From assembly GCA_032622095.1 (NCBI GenBank), contig CP136066.1:174901164-174965163 (forward strand): a stretch of DNA of 64,000 bases, read 5' to 3'. The DNA comes from Siphonodentalium dalli (taxonomy: Eukaryota > Mollusca > Scaphopoda > Gadilida > Siphonodentaliidae). Below, one piece after another: positions 1-10,289 of this stretch. Numbering within the stretch: the first letter of the stretch is position 1; every line of letters begins with the position of its first letter. The notes beneath the pieces were generated by a model. The model was not told the origin of the DNA and made no database searches. It worked only from the letters and a program-made list of their open reading frames with translations. A program made the position numbers and the translations under genes.

Positions 1-230
1 CGTATGGTTGTAGTTATCCCATATTCCCACTCCGAGGATAACAAAGCTTCCTTTTTTACCAATTAGCTCCCGGATAGTACTGTCAAATTTAGATGCGTGA
101 TCAGAGCCATGGATGGCAACACGTCGCGCAGTCAGTGATCCGTCACACGTCGTTATTGCCGAACGGATAATAGGCCTGCATTCTCCCAAAATAACATTAA
201 TTCCAGAACACAGAGTGACATTTTTTTCGT
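1..230 (-). CDS. Probable internal coding exon of an unidentified host gene (partial)
   Basis: On the minus strand one frame is open from 230 to the window edge, about 76 codons without a stop. It begins straight after a good splice acceptor (a T-rich tract then CAG at 233-231), entering in phase 2. The peptide looks protein-like rather than random: it includes GINVILGECRPIIRSAI, a Gly-Ser-Asp-His stretch (VAIHGSDHASKFDSTIREL) and SFVILGVGIWDNYNHT. I do not recognise the family. The hydrophobic strand followed by G-x-G-I-W-D-N resembles, loosely, blocks in SGNH/PC-esterase-type proteins, but that is speculation. No ATG is needed because this is an internal exon; the next exon would lie left of base 1. 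The exon is partial, and no upstream exon could be assigned with confidence. Confidence 0.5.
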
Positions 231-860
231 CTGAAAAATAGCATTATCGACAATGGTGAATTGAAATTACATGTCCGTACATATATGAGTGTGGATAAAT
301 CATGAGAATAAACAAACCATCAATACTATAATATTTTAAAACTTTTGTCACAGGGTAGAGATACTCACTTGTATGCAATTTCTGTAAATATCGTGTACTT
401 GGCGGTTTACACAGAAATTACAGGCACCAAATCATGTGTGCGACAACTGAGCTCGTCTACAGTTAAGTTGGAAAGAACAGTGAGTCGTTAACTCAGACGG
501 AGTCACGTGGTCGATTGAAATACTTGTTTGCACGTTAACTTATATATGGGGCCGACATACCGTTATATTCAAATCATTAGCAGCATTCTCTGGAGGTCTC
601 TTGATATTTATTCATATTTTAGAAAATTATAACTAGAAATAATAATATGCGATGAAGACTATTATGTTATTCATATATGAACATGTTGTTAAAGCGTTTA
701 TCGGGTGACACACAAGATGATGTTGCTATATATAGGTGTTGATTTAGAAAATGCACTCTAAATTCCGTTGGGTATAGGATTTTAGCCCAAGAGCATAGTA
801 ATCGGGTGTTGGGCAGTTTAGCAAGATATGTTTACTAAAATGTACCCAATATGTAATAGT
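231..860. other. Non-coding, probably intronic to the minus-strand exon
   Basis: AT-rich sequence with no supported gene. The first bases (231-240) are the acceptor of the exon at 1-230. A GTGAGT donor-like hexamer lies on the minus strand at 368-363, but the frame upstream of it closes within 50 nt, so no exon is called. Nothing else is recognisable. Confidence 0.4.
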
Positions 861-943
861 TAGAGCACAAGAATAGTTCTTTACCAGAATAAATCGAGTC
901 GGAGACGAGATTTATTCTGGTAAAGAACTATTCGCGTGCTCTG
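861..943. repeat. Perfect 25-bp inverted repeat (hairpin)
   Basis: The arms at 871-895 and 909-933 are exact reverse complements (core TTCTTTACCAGAATAAATC) separated by a 13-nt loop. An imperfect outer extension (AGAGCAC against GTGCTCT) lengthens the stem. The match is far beyond chance. It could be a tiny foldback element or a remnant of MITE ends. Confidence 0.85.
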
Positions 944-1739
944 ACCGACTTAGAGCACAATTGACCGCACATAATGCGATTATCTCGAAATACGCAATTG
1001 ATCGTGCGTTGAACACGACGTACAATCCGTGCGCTGGCCGAGATGAACACAATGACCCGTTAGCCACACCAATCATCGTGATTACCCATGCAGTGATCGC
1101 CGTTGAATGTGAATAAATATGTCCGAAACGACACGGATTAACGTGTGACCCGTTTTCACAAACCAAGTCACTCGCAGATGTGTTTGGAAAGTCAAATGTG
1201 GAAGTCGCATGATTGTGTCTTACTATTATTATAAATACATTGTATAAGTGGATCATGAATTCCGAAGAAGTCTGTCTGCCAGAATGATGACATGGAATTT
1301 GACCTGTAACCAACAACCAACTACTTTTGCCAAAGGTAATGCTGCACATCATTATTATGTGATAAACGTGTCGCCTTTTCAAGAAACTGTTTCGAAATTA
1401 CTACCATAATAGTCCATTGGTTCCTCCAGTTTCTCCAGATACAAGTTCTGTTGTTAGTTATATCGGATATGTGGAGCGCTATATTGTGAAGTGGTGATTC
1501 TGTTGGATCATTGGATCTATCACTATATTTAGTGGTTCTAAATGTAAATGTTAATTCGTTTAGTTTCATCGTTGGATTAGTGGTCCTGAGAATATTTTCG
1601 GAACTGGATTAGTTTTGTGGAATAATTATAATAAATGTAATTATGCTACTAGTTAATAAATAATTTAACCAATGCATGTGTTGCTATTTCCACCCACCCC
1701 CCGTTCGTCCTGTTGATGTATTATATATATATATATTGT
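944..1739. other. Non-coding; (TA)n tract at the right edge
   Basis: The longest frame here (minus strand, 912-1382) has no recognisable motif and overlaps the hairpin, so it is not called. A (TA)n tract at 1722-1736 abuts the MITE that begins at 1740. I see nothing else. Confidence 0.5.
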
Positions 1740-2136
1740 AATTTTGGTAAATCACACCCAATTCCCAAGGCTGGCAAACTAATATTTCAGTGATATCCCA
1801 TTATTCGACACTCGCCACTCTTAACAAACAAATCGCGCGGTCGTTTCAATATAGCTTCAGTTATTATACAAGAGGACCGCATGCACTCCCCTTATACGCC
1901 GCCCTATATATGTGCCTGCTTAGTATATTAGAGGTGCATAAATAGTAACGGCAGTATAATGGCAGTGTGTTTGGGGGTAGCAGAGCACTGTTCGTGCCCC
2001 TGTTGCCTCTGGTAATTGAAGCTACTTCGAAGCGCCCGTGCGATTTGTCTGTTGTGAGTTGCGTTTGCCTAACAATGGGGTAATCATTGAACTATTCATT
2101 CGCCAGCCTTGGGAATCGGTGTGCTTTACCAAAATT
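1740..2136. mobile_element. Long-inverted-repeat MITE / foldback element, 397 bp
   Basis: Positions 1740-1776 and 2101-2136 are near-perfect inverted repeats (one indel and two mismatches in 37 bp) beginning AATTTTGGTAAA. The symmetry continues inward at roughly 70 percent through about 1860 and 2015, so most of the element is two opposed arms around a short centre. It has no coding capacity. I could not find a convincing target-site duplication: the left flank is the (TA)n tract and the right flank CAGGGAACG. It lies just upstream of the LINE 5' region. Superfamily not determined. Confidence 0.75.
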
Positions 2137-2397
2137 CAGGGAACGATTGCAACAATGGGATTGTGCTCTAAATAGTGATAATGCACTATCAGAAATCATC
2201 TGATTTTAAAGTCTCGTGATTCATTTCGGGCCGATTTCCGGTCAACATGGCGGCGTAGTTGTAAAATTGTCAACACAGCGCGGTTTTTCTCCATTTATTG
2301 TCTTATCGCAGCAAATAATAAGAGAAAAGTATCATCAAAGCATAGTTTATAAATATATTGGACATTCCTCTGCTTTGTTTTGTGCGATCTCCAAACG
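2137..2397 (+). other. Putative 5' UTR / internal promoter region of the LINE
   Basis: Sequence between the MITE and the ORF1 ATG. It is more GC-rich around 2216-2285 than its flanks. LINEs of this type carry an internal promoter here. Its real start inside this interval cannot be fixed without other copies. Confidence 0.45.
2243..2255 (+). promoter_or_regulatory. YY1-like motif in the LINE 5' region
   Basis: CAACATGGCGGCG matches the AAnATGGCGGC core bound by YY1 in metazoan promoters, and YY1 sites are known in the 5' UTR of other LINEs such as L1. Its position about 150 nt upstream of the ORF1 ATG is what an internal LINE promoter would need. One short motif, so weak evidence. Confidence 0.3.
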
Positions 2398-3941
2398 ATG
2401 GCGACGGAAATAAGGAGACCTCTAACTGTCAGTTTCAACAAAGGAATTTTCGAAAAGGTCAGGGGTGAGGATATACTGCGTAGCGCAGAGAAAGTTGTAC
2501 GTGCCGACCATATTCTGTGTGTGCAATTATCCAAGGACTTATGCCTCATAACAGTGAGTACCCCTGATGAAAAAAATGATCTCCTACAAAAAGGTATAAG
2601 GCTATATGGAAATTTTATTTGGCCACAAGATGTTGAAAAGAGAACCACAGTAGTGACAATAATTGACGCACCATTTGAGATGGACGATTCGCTACTCACG
2701 GAGAGCCTGAAACCATATGGGGAATTATTATATGCCACAATGCGTAGAGGGACATATAGAGGGTCTATAATTGAAGACGGCAGGAGGTGGATACAAATTG
2801 AAGATTGTAAAGAAATACCCAACATCATAAAGGTCGCTGGATTCGAAATTGGAATTTCATCTGACATGACCCAATTAAACTGTAAACACTGCAATTTGAC
2901 ACACTTCCCAACAAATGTGTGTAAAGAGTCACGTGATGCAAATCGTAAGTGTGGAAATTGTCTGAGCACTAATCACTACTCATACCAATGCAAAGATCCA
3001 GTAGTGTGCCGATCTTGTGGAGGACAATTTCACAAATCAGTGAACTGCCCTCAACGTGCACGTGAGAGTGAGGAATACAACGGGTTTCCCCAACTACCGA
3101 ACAACGAACATCGACAAGCTTACCGTGGTGGGCCAATCAACATGTATAAACAGGATGACAGTTATCTCCACTCATCAAATGACAATATTGAGCCTTCCGA
3201 TAAACAATCAGAAGCCGCTAACAATCCAGAATCGACGCACGTGACCATCGACAAATCGAAGCAGGCACATGAAACCAAAAAGGCTAAACCCCCGAAACCG
3301 ACCATCGACTCGCTCATTCTTGGAGCTATAGTAATTGCAGGGACATCAAAGTTGACAAACCAAATGCAAAACTTGTATCCATGTCCGGTGCTTCATTTGA
3401 ACACATTGATAAACTTATCGGCATAGCGAAGGATATCCCTGACATTAATCCTGAGAACATTACATCTGTGACAATTCACTTGGGCACAAACGATATTACA
3501 AACACAAATGCAAGTGATTCGCGAGTGATCTACTGGTTCAACAAAGCTTTGACACAGATCACAAATGAATTTAAAAATGCGACTGTAAACCTTTGCAGCA
3601 TTCCACCCAGGAAAGTAACCGGTGGAAAGTCACAACCGCACAACTCGGCAGCATTTGATGTTAATGGATACATGCGAATGCATTGCGACATAACCGACAA
3701 TTTCACGTTCATTGACAATGACCTCTTATTTATAAAGGATGGAGATATTGTTAAAACGCTATTCAAGGACGACCAAGATGGAGTGCACCTCAGCCCGAAG
3801 GGTAAGGATAAGCTCGCGGCCGCACTAAATGGAACCGTCGATGACTATGATGAGGAGGCAACTCAACAAAAAAAGCGAACAAGGGTTGAGCTCACACCAT
3901 CGCCAGAACAACGCAAAAACGGGCGCACTGGGCTAGAATGA
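2398..3941 (+). pseudogene. LINE ORF1: RRM-like domain, CCHC zinc knuckles, SGNH esterase; frameshifted
   Basis: The ORF1 protein binds LINE RNA into a cytoplasmic particle. I start it at the ATG at 2398, which has A at -3 and G at +4. Residues 1-150 have the alternating strand/helix look of an RRM-type fold. Three Cys/His clusters follow at about residues 162-217; the second (CGNCLSTNHYSYQC) and third (CRSCGGQFHKSVNC) are exact CX2CX4HX4C knuckles, the first is a variant. The frame shifts between about 3325 and 3355, exactly where the Gly-Asp-Ser block of an SGNH hydrolase should lie. The second frame then carries the remaining esterase blocks: GTND near 3487 and DGVHLS near 3778 (catalytic Asp and His). 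It ends at a TGA at 3939-3941. ORF1 esterases are known in CR1/L2-type LINEs. The nucleophile block is lost in this copy. Confidence 0.85.
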
Positions 3942-4100
3942 ACTGATAAGTGGGACAGCTACTGTCCCACAAACCACACAATCAACACCAGTGGTCAACC
4001 GTTTCACTCCCAAATCGCAACGAAGCAAACTGTAGATGCAGAAGTGTACATTGGAAATAGCTCAGACGTGGAAACCCACACCAGCGGGGATTTCCCGATC

Positions 4101-6476
4101 ATGGCCCAATATTTTGAAAACAACCGTTCAGTTGACCAATTTAGATCCATGGAAAACCCCACCAACGGGGATTCCCCGATAATTGCCCAATGTTTTGAAA
4201 ACAACCGTTTAGTTGACCTATTTAACTCGGGCGTCCGACGAGACCAAATCAATTTTTCTGTTACTTCTCAAATGAACTGTACCGCGCAGATTGAAATCAA
4301 TCAGGCACGTAATGGTCAGCTACAAAGGCCAGGTTTTTATAACAATCAGACACCTGATTATGCTAACACGGTCAGCACGAGAGACCAATTTAATACCATT
4401 GTCATTTCGCAAAAGAAACGCCCCGTATTGCCACCAATCGATCCGACATGTGCTGGTCAACGTCAAAACATTTCCACATGTAAACGTGTCACGATAGGGG
4501 ATTCCCATTATTATAGTAACCCTATTCGAGAGGAAGCTTGTCTGGGTATTGTTGATCAAATTACGCCAAACGGAAACAATTCTACACTGTCTGACAACTG
4601 CCTGGAAAGCTTGCGCGTAAATACTGACCACACTAATGTGGCGACTTTTGACTGCACCGTAAATGACCACAGCATAGATACCAGTAATAACCGATGCGAT
4701 AATATGGGAGTAAAACGTTGTCCACTTAATACTATAAGCTTGGATGAGGTGAACATGAAACGCACATACACTATGAATTGTGATAATAACACTGTTCATA
4801 AAATTGTCACGAACGAATTAACAGATTATGTGTATACTAACAATCATGACGAATCTGTTAAGGGAGGTAATTCTAAAAATAATAACAGCGGCAATTACGA
4901 CCATTCATATATGGTTGAGTATAATATGGGAGATAACTCACATATACGATGTGGAAGTATATACACTAACACATATGTTAATCATAATAATGGTTTTGCA
5001 GCAAGCATTGATAAAGTTCTCATTGATTTTGGTGCTAATATGAAGCCCCATTATGAAATATGTGATCCTGATTTTAAATGTGCTAATGTTAATGAAAATT
5101 GCTGTCTTGACAGCGATTTTGTTTCTCTTGTGGATGCTGAGTATATGACATACCGGTACTCGCCTAGTATGGTTGATCACATATCTATGAGTGCTAGTAA
5201 CTGTTGTGTAAATGGTGAAGAGGTGGAGAATAGAACTCCAAACTCTGGCAACGCTATTTATGACCATATTGTCACAAATGGTCATGAGGAATGCGATTTT
5301 GAAACTTATTCTGAAAATAGTGTTAGCAGCGATATACATAAATCTATTGTTATGGTTGCTGATTTTATACCACATGCTACTGGTATAAATGACCATAATG
5401 TCATTGATGGTGACTGTGATGTAAAATTTTGTGCTAGAAAAAAATATTACGCTTTTCGTGTACACAATTTGGAGAAAGATGCACTACAATCGGACAGAAG
5501 ATGTACCAATTATTTAGCACAAAAACAGGGTGGAGATTTTAATAGCGATTGTGAGAAAATGGAATACGAATATAATTGTACTCACGATAGAATTGTGAAT
5601 TACACGACAAGATCTCACACATCGGATATAACTTTGAGATCGTTTAATGGTAGCCATCCTGAATTGTCTGATTATATCAGGGATGCAAGGGAAATATTGT
5701 ACGGTGACTTAGATGACCAATCGATTGATGTCAATGGACATGAGTATTCAAGAATATCAATGCCCATCGACATCACGGACAATACTACACCAAATAAAGA
5801 TAATAGGGAAGAAAAATATTGTGCTGTAAATCAGTATACAGGTGAATACAATTGTGGTATTATGAGCACAAATGTTACTCATGAAAATAATTGTGTTGCA
5901 AATGATGTTAACATATGTAGCACCGATCATTATGTATCTGTTGTTAATGATAATTGTATGCCATATCATGCTTGCACTGATAATTACAATCATTGGATTC
6001 CAAAACATGGTAAATATCGGAACATGAACATAGATTATGAAGATAACATAGACCAAGATAAAATAAACGCACACACAAACTCGTGTACTTCGATCACAGA
6101 AAACGACATACAACCGAAACTCTCCGAAATTCTTGGAAACGTTAGGGAAACCCTGTATGGCTACATAGACGACCAACTTTTATTAGAACCGAACGAAATA
6201 TCATCTGTGTCTCAAAAAACGCCAACTGGCAATAACCAGTCGACACTTGTGAATGCCCCACAAAGTAACAAAACGGTATCTATTCTGTCTATTAACGTAT
6301 GCGGTCTACGACAAAAATTACATTACCCTGAGTTTCAAAATATGTGCCAAAACCATGACATCATATGTTTCATGGAAACCAAGACTGATGACTGTGATGT
6401 ACTTGAATTGCCTGGTTATACATTCTACATGAAAAATAGACAGAAAAATTATCTAATATCAGATCTGGAGGAATAG
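4101..6476 (+). CDS. LINE ORF2, N-terminal part: unusual 725-residue extension plus start of the endonuclease
   Basis: One frame is open from the ORF1 stop to the TAG at 6474-6476; 4101 is its first ATG. Endonuclease homology begins only near 6276 (SILSINVCGLRQKL, then DIICFMETKTDD, the N and E catalytic blocks). The 725 residues before it match no domain I know. They are rich in Asn, Asp, Tyr, Cys and His. They contain two internal duplications: GDFPIMAQYFENNRSVDQF against GDSPIIAQCFENNRLVDLF (about 4090-4220), and SDYIRDAREILYGDLDDQ against SEILGNVRETLYGYIDDQ (about 5665 and 6120). LINE ORF2 proteins usually start close to the endonuclease, so this extension is odd. That it has no stop while the rest of ORF2 has many argues it was translated. 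The frame is lost by a shift near 6440-6462. Confidence 0.7.
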   Translation: MAQYFENNRSVDQFRSMENPTNGDSPIIAQCFENNRLVDLFNSGVRRDQINFSVTSQMNCTAQIEINQARNGQLQRPGFYNNQTPDYANTVSTRDQFNTIVISQKKRPVLPPIDPTCAGQRQNISTCKRVTIGDSHYYSNPIREEACLGIVDQITPNGNNSTLSDNCLESLRVNTDHTNVATFDCTVNDHSIDTSNNRCDNMGVKRCPLNTISLDEVNMKRTYTMNCDNNTVHKIVTNELTDYVYTNNHDESVKGGNSKNNNSGNYDHSYMVEYNMGDNSHIRCGSIYTNTYVNHNNGFAASIDKVLIDFGANMKPHYEICDPDFKCANVNENCCLDSDFVSLVDAEYMTYRYSPSMVDHISMSASNCCVNGEEVENRTPNSGNAIYDHIVTNGHEECDFETYSENSVSSDIHKSIVMVADFIPHATGINDHNVIDGDCDVKFCARKKYYAFRVHNLEKDALQSDRRCTNYLAQKQGGDFNSDCEKMEYEYNCTHDRIVNYTTRSHTSDITLRSFNGSHPELSDYIRDAREILYGDLDDQSIDVNGHEYSRISMPIDITDNTTPNKDNREEKYCAVNQYTGEYNCGIMSTNVTHENNCVANDVNICSTDHYVSVVNDNCMPYHACTDNYNHWIPKHGKYRNMNIDYEDNIDQDKINAHTNSCTSITENDIQPKLSEILGNVRETLYGYIDDQLLLEPNEISSVSQKTPTGNNQSTLVNAPQSNKTVSILSINVCGLRQKLHYPEFQNMCQNHDIICFMETKTDDCDVLELPGYTFYMKNRQKNYLISDLEE

Positions 6477-9400
6477 TGGTAGGAGTCCGTGATAATACCC
6501 AGATTAACGTCCGGGTTATCCCTACAAATTGTAAATTCGTTTCGTGGTTTGAGATACATAGTCAATCATCGGGAAACCTGTTTAGATTAATATTGGGTGC
6601 AATATATATCCCACCAGAGAGCAGTAGATACACCTCAACCGATGCAATGGTACAAATAGAATCAGAATACCTTGATTTCATCGAACGATGGGATGATGTA
6701 AAACTCATATTAACTGGTGACTTTAATTCACGGGTCAGCACAGACATAGATTTTGCGATAATCGATGATGACGATCTACTTCTCCTACAATCGTGTATAC
6801 TTGATCAAATATGCGATCATTTGGCACGGATAGATGATACAGGATGGTCACGTGAGCGCACAAGTAAGGACGAATCAAAGAATAGTTACGGTAACAAACT
6901 ACTTGACTTTTGTAAACGTAATATATTCTCTATCCTTAACGGAAGAGTGGGACAAGATATAAATGTTGGAGCCCTGACGTGCAAAGATGCACCAGTGGTT
7001 GATTATTCTATATGCTCGTCATCGACTATCCCTATCATCAGGGACTTTCACATACTGGATTACAATGCATTATTTTCCGACATACACGCTGGCATATTGT
7101 CACTATCATATCGTGGGACAAACCTGGTGAAACTTCTTACCCTAGTGTTCTTTCAAACGAGGTCAAAACGAAACGGGTTTGTAAACCTAAATGGAATAAT
7201 ATTAAAAGTGGCGACTTTGTTTGTAATCTAGACACGAGCTATATTTCTTTAGTAACGTCGAAACTTGACAATCTAATGTCGTCTGAAACCGAAGTGGATG
7301 ATAACTCTCGCGCAATAAATGAAATTGTACAAGATATTACAAACATAGTGATAGGCGCAGCTCACAAAACATTCGGTACCAGTGTATACTCATCGAACCG
7401 ACCAACAGCAACTCGTAAGCATCACAATAAACCATGGTTCACAGTTAACTGTAAAACAGCGCGCAAAGAATACCGAAAATCTGAAAGAACTTTTAAATCT
7501 AAACGTGACGCTTTCTCGAAATGTTCGATGAAGAGAGCAGCCAAATTGTACAAACGAGAAATGGACTCGGCTATTAAGAAACACAAAGAGGCAATGGATA
7601 TGAAAATGTCAAATATGAAATCTCACAACCCGCGCGACTTTTGGAAACTTTTAACAAGTAAAGAACCACAAAAGAATCGTGTTATCCAAATGGCACCATT
7701 GACTGAATTCTTTCGCGATTTAAACGCCGATTATGTGCAGGATAAGCCCCCCGAAATTCCGAAACTTTCGGATCGTATGCCAACTGTTGAAAATTTAGAT
7801 AAACCCATTAGTGAGACGGAAATAGAACTAGCACTAAAGTGCCTAAAGAATAATAAGTCGAGCGGACACGACAACATACTGAACGAGTATCTGAAAACAT
7901 CATCCCCGCGACTGATGGAGATATATCACAAACTTTTTAATAAGATTTTGGACTCGGGTTGTGTGCCCACTGAATGGTTCATTGGAACGATTATACCTAT
8001 ATATAAAAATAAGGGTAACCCAAATGACCCCAAGAACTATAGGCCTATCACACTTCTGAGTTGTTTTGGTAAATTGTTCACAAAGATTCTGTCTAATTGA
8101 CTAAATGAGTTTGTCGAAGATAATGATATTCTGCTTCAGAATCAGACGGGCTTCCGCAGAAAATTATCGACGTTAGACAACATTTTTATACTTCATATTT
8201 TGAGTGAATTGTCAAAAACATTGAAGTCAAGACTCATATGCGCTTTTATCGACTTTGAAAAAGCGTTTGATAAGGTGTGGCGCCCCGAGCTATGGTCAAA
8301 ACTACTGCAATATGGAATAAGTGGGAAAGTATTCAAAATAGTCACGAATATGTACAGAAATATAAAATCATGTATTCAGGTTAATGGGAATAAATCTGAT
8401 TATTTCCCATGCCTTTCAGGAGTCAGACAGAGTGAAAACTTGTCCCCTTCATTATTCTCTCTTTTCCTGAATGATCTTCAAACCTTTATGGATAATCAAA
8501 ACGGAATAAGTCTTAACAAAATCGGAAGAGAATTGGAAACTGAACTGGGTATATTACTAGATCTATTCCTAATTTTATACGCAGACGATACAGTTATTTT
8601 AGCAGATGGCCCCAGAAAACTCCAGAAACACCTTGACAAATTTAGCGAATATTGCGAAAAATGGAAACTGAAAGTTAATGTTGAAAAAACAAAAAATTTA
8701 GTCCTTTCAGGACGCAGCGTACCAAAACATCGTGTTTTCAAATATGATGGTAAAATCATTGAAAGGTTTCAGAACTTCACTTATTTGGTAATAAACTTCA
8801 GACGATCTGGCTCTTTCGCGGCAGAAAAAACAACTCTTGTAGAAAAAAGCAACAAAAGCTATGTACGCATTAATTGGAAAGTCTAGAAAAAATTGCCTGT
8901 CGATCAGAAATATGTTTTTGTCTCTTTGATTCCTTGGTTTCGCCTATTGCTTCGTATGGATGTGAAATTTGGGGATTTGCTAACAACGATATAGTTGAAA
9001 ACTTACACCGGAAATTCATTAAACACATCTTAAGATTAAAACCATCTACCCCGAATTACATGGTGTATGGCGAAAGCAGACGGCTACCGCTTAGTATAAT
9101 GATTAACACACGAATGATCAAGTTTTGGTGCAAGTGGTAAACAACGAAGATCGCATATATAGCAAAGTACTATATAAGTTAGCTTATAGCTTATCACATG
9201 AAAATGATTATTGTTTTCCATGGCTCCGTAAGATTCGCGACATTTTGCTTGATTCTAGTCAATCCCACTTATTGGCAGCTGATCGAATTCAGAATGTAGA
9301 CCAGCTAACTGATTATGTAAGATGCTGCCTTATAGAATAATTTGTTTCGAGTTGGTCGACAGACATTGATAACTCTAGCAGAGGTGTCATTTATAGAATA

Positions 9401-9757
9401 TACAAGCACAATTTCCACTTTGAAGAATATCTAGATTGTAGTAATAGAAACGATCGAGAAACTTTATGTAAATTCTGAACGTGCAACCACAAACTCCCAG
9501 TTGAGGTGGGTAGATGGCAAAACATTGATCTCGAAGATCGTATTTGCACGCTATGCTCTTCGACAAGAGTTGGCGATGAATTCCACTACTTGTTTAAGTG
9601 TGAACACTTTAATTTTCTTAGAAACCGCCTACTGCCGAAATAATTCACTGAAAGACCAAATGTTATAGTCATGAGCGAATTACTAAATACAAAAGACAAA
9701 CATTTATATCGCCGGCTATGTATATTAATACGACACATTATAAAGGAATTTAATTAG
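6455..9757 (+). pseudogene. LINE ORF2 remainder: endonuclease, reverse transcriptase, C-terminal Cys/His motif; many lesions
   Basis: Continues ORF2 in shifting frames. Endonuclease: LILTGDFNSRV near 6712, VDYSI near 6998 and a degenerate SDH block near 7076. Reverse transcriptase: motif A IDFEKAFDKVW near 8250, motif B with NLSPSLFSLFLNDL near 8436, motif C YADD near 8577, then the thumb. C-terminal CTLCSSTRVGDEFHYLFKC near 9545 is the Cys/His motif typical of these LINEs. Lesions I see: frameshifts near 6450, 7125, 8860, 8925 and 9135; in-frame stops at 8098 (TGA), 9338 (TAA), 9476 (TGA) and 9641 (TAA). The expected terminal stop is TAG at 9755-9757. In motif B the usual Gly of RQG is Ser. 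The protein would nick DNA and prime reverse transcription at the nick; this copy cannot make it. Confidence 0.9.
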
Positions 9758-9955
9758 ATTAGGAAGGTGTATTACCCATTGGCACAATGATATCATAAAT
9801 TTGTATATTACAGCGATGTTACATGTATATCTGATCATATGTCTTTTATATAACACTGTTATGTTCTAGATAAACCATGTTGACCACATATACACATATA
9901 ATTATCTCCATACCTTTATTAAGGGAGTGAGAAATGAATGAATTGAATTGAATTG
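9758..9955 (+). repeat. LINE 3' UTR and GAATT-type tail
   Basis: Short 3' UTR after the ORF2 stop. It ends at 9934-9955 in an imperfect GAATT repeat instead of poly(A). Tails of short tandem units are typical of CR1/L2-type LINEs and mark the right boundary of the element. Confidence 0.65.
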
Positions 9956-10011
9956 CCAATGGTTCATCATGATCACGACCGGACCACGCCGTGTTGTTAA
10001 AACAAAGTAAA

Positions 10012-10081
10012 ATGGTTGACGATTTAGTTATCAGCAAGTTGAACGAATGTGGCTTTATGGAACTAAAGAAGGAATTCGAGG
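10012..10081 (+). CDS. Possible first coding exon, start of a SAM-like domain
   Basis: An ATG at 10012 in good context (A at -3, G at +4) opens a frame reading ISKLNECGFMELKKEF, followed at 10082 by GTATAT, a usable splice donor; without splicing the frame stops at TAG 10087-10089. Trp/Leu-x-x-Cys-Gly-Leu/Phe-x-Glu-Leu near an N-terminus is the way many SAM domains begin, which is why I report it. No later exon could be matched on this strand within the window, so this may be a stranded exon or chance. Just downstream of the LINE tail. Confidence 0.25.
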
Positions 10082-10289
10082 GTATATAGATTCATTACAC
10101 AACCATATATTGATAGCATTTGAATCACTAACGGGTTTGTGTCTACGGACCATCAGCTGGATATGGAGTATTTCATTGTCCCCCAAATTTTATTCAAATG
10201 TGTCAAATTGGACGTTCGGTTGAAAGACGTTTCGTACCATTAATGGTTTGGTGCATCTTGTATACTTGTTGTCTGTCCGGCTATGGGCG

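Larger units (their letters stand above)
2137..9955 (+). mobile_element. Non-LTR retrotransposon (LINE), nearly full length, decayed
   Basis: Two-ORF LINE on the plus strand: a 5' UTR, ORF1 (RNA-binding, CCHC knuckles, SGNH esterase), ORF2 (endonuclease, reverse transcriptase, C-terminal Cys/His motif) and a short 3' UTR ending in a GAATT-type repeat. An ORF1 esterase, an APE-type endonuclease and a microsatellite-like tail without poly(A) fit the CR1/L2/jockey group; the exact clade is not determined. The left boundary is only approximate (after the MITE, before ORF1), and no target-site duplication was found. Multiple frameshifts and stops show it cannot move by itself, yet long open stretches remain, so its inactivation is probably fairly recent. 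Confidence 0.85.

Noticed and set aside
363-420. Upstream exon ending at the GTGAGT donor (minus strand)
   Set aside because: The phase-compatible frame closes at 418-420 and no acceptor with a pyrimidine tract lies between.
912-1382. 156-codon minus-strand ORF
   Set aside because: No recognisable motif, overlaps a perfect hairpin, and the composition is not protein-like.
2295-2969. 224-codon minus-strand ORF
   Set aside because: Antisense shadow of LINE ORF1, which has clear zinc knuckles.
4320-6176. Several minus-strand ORFs of 78-175 codons
   Set aside because: Shadows of the open ORF2 extension; no motifs of their own.
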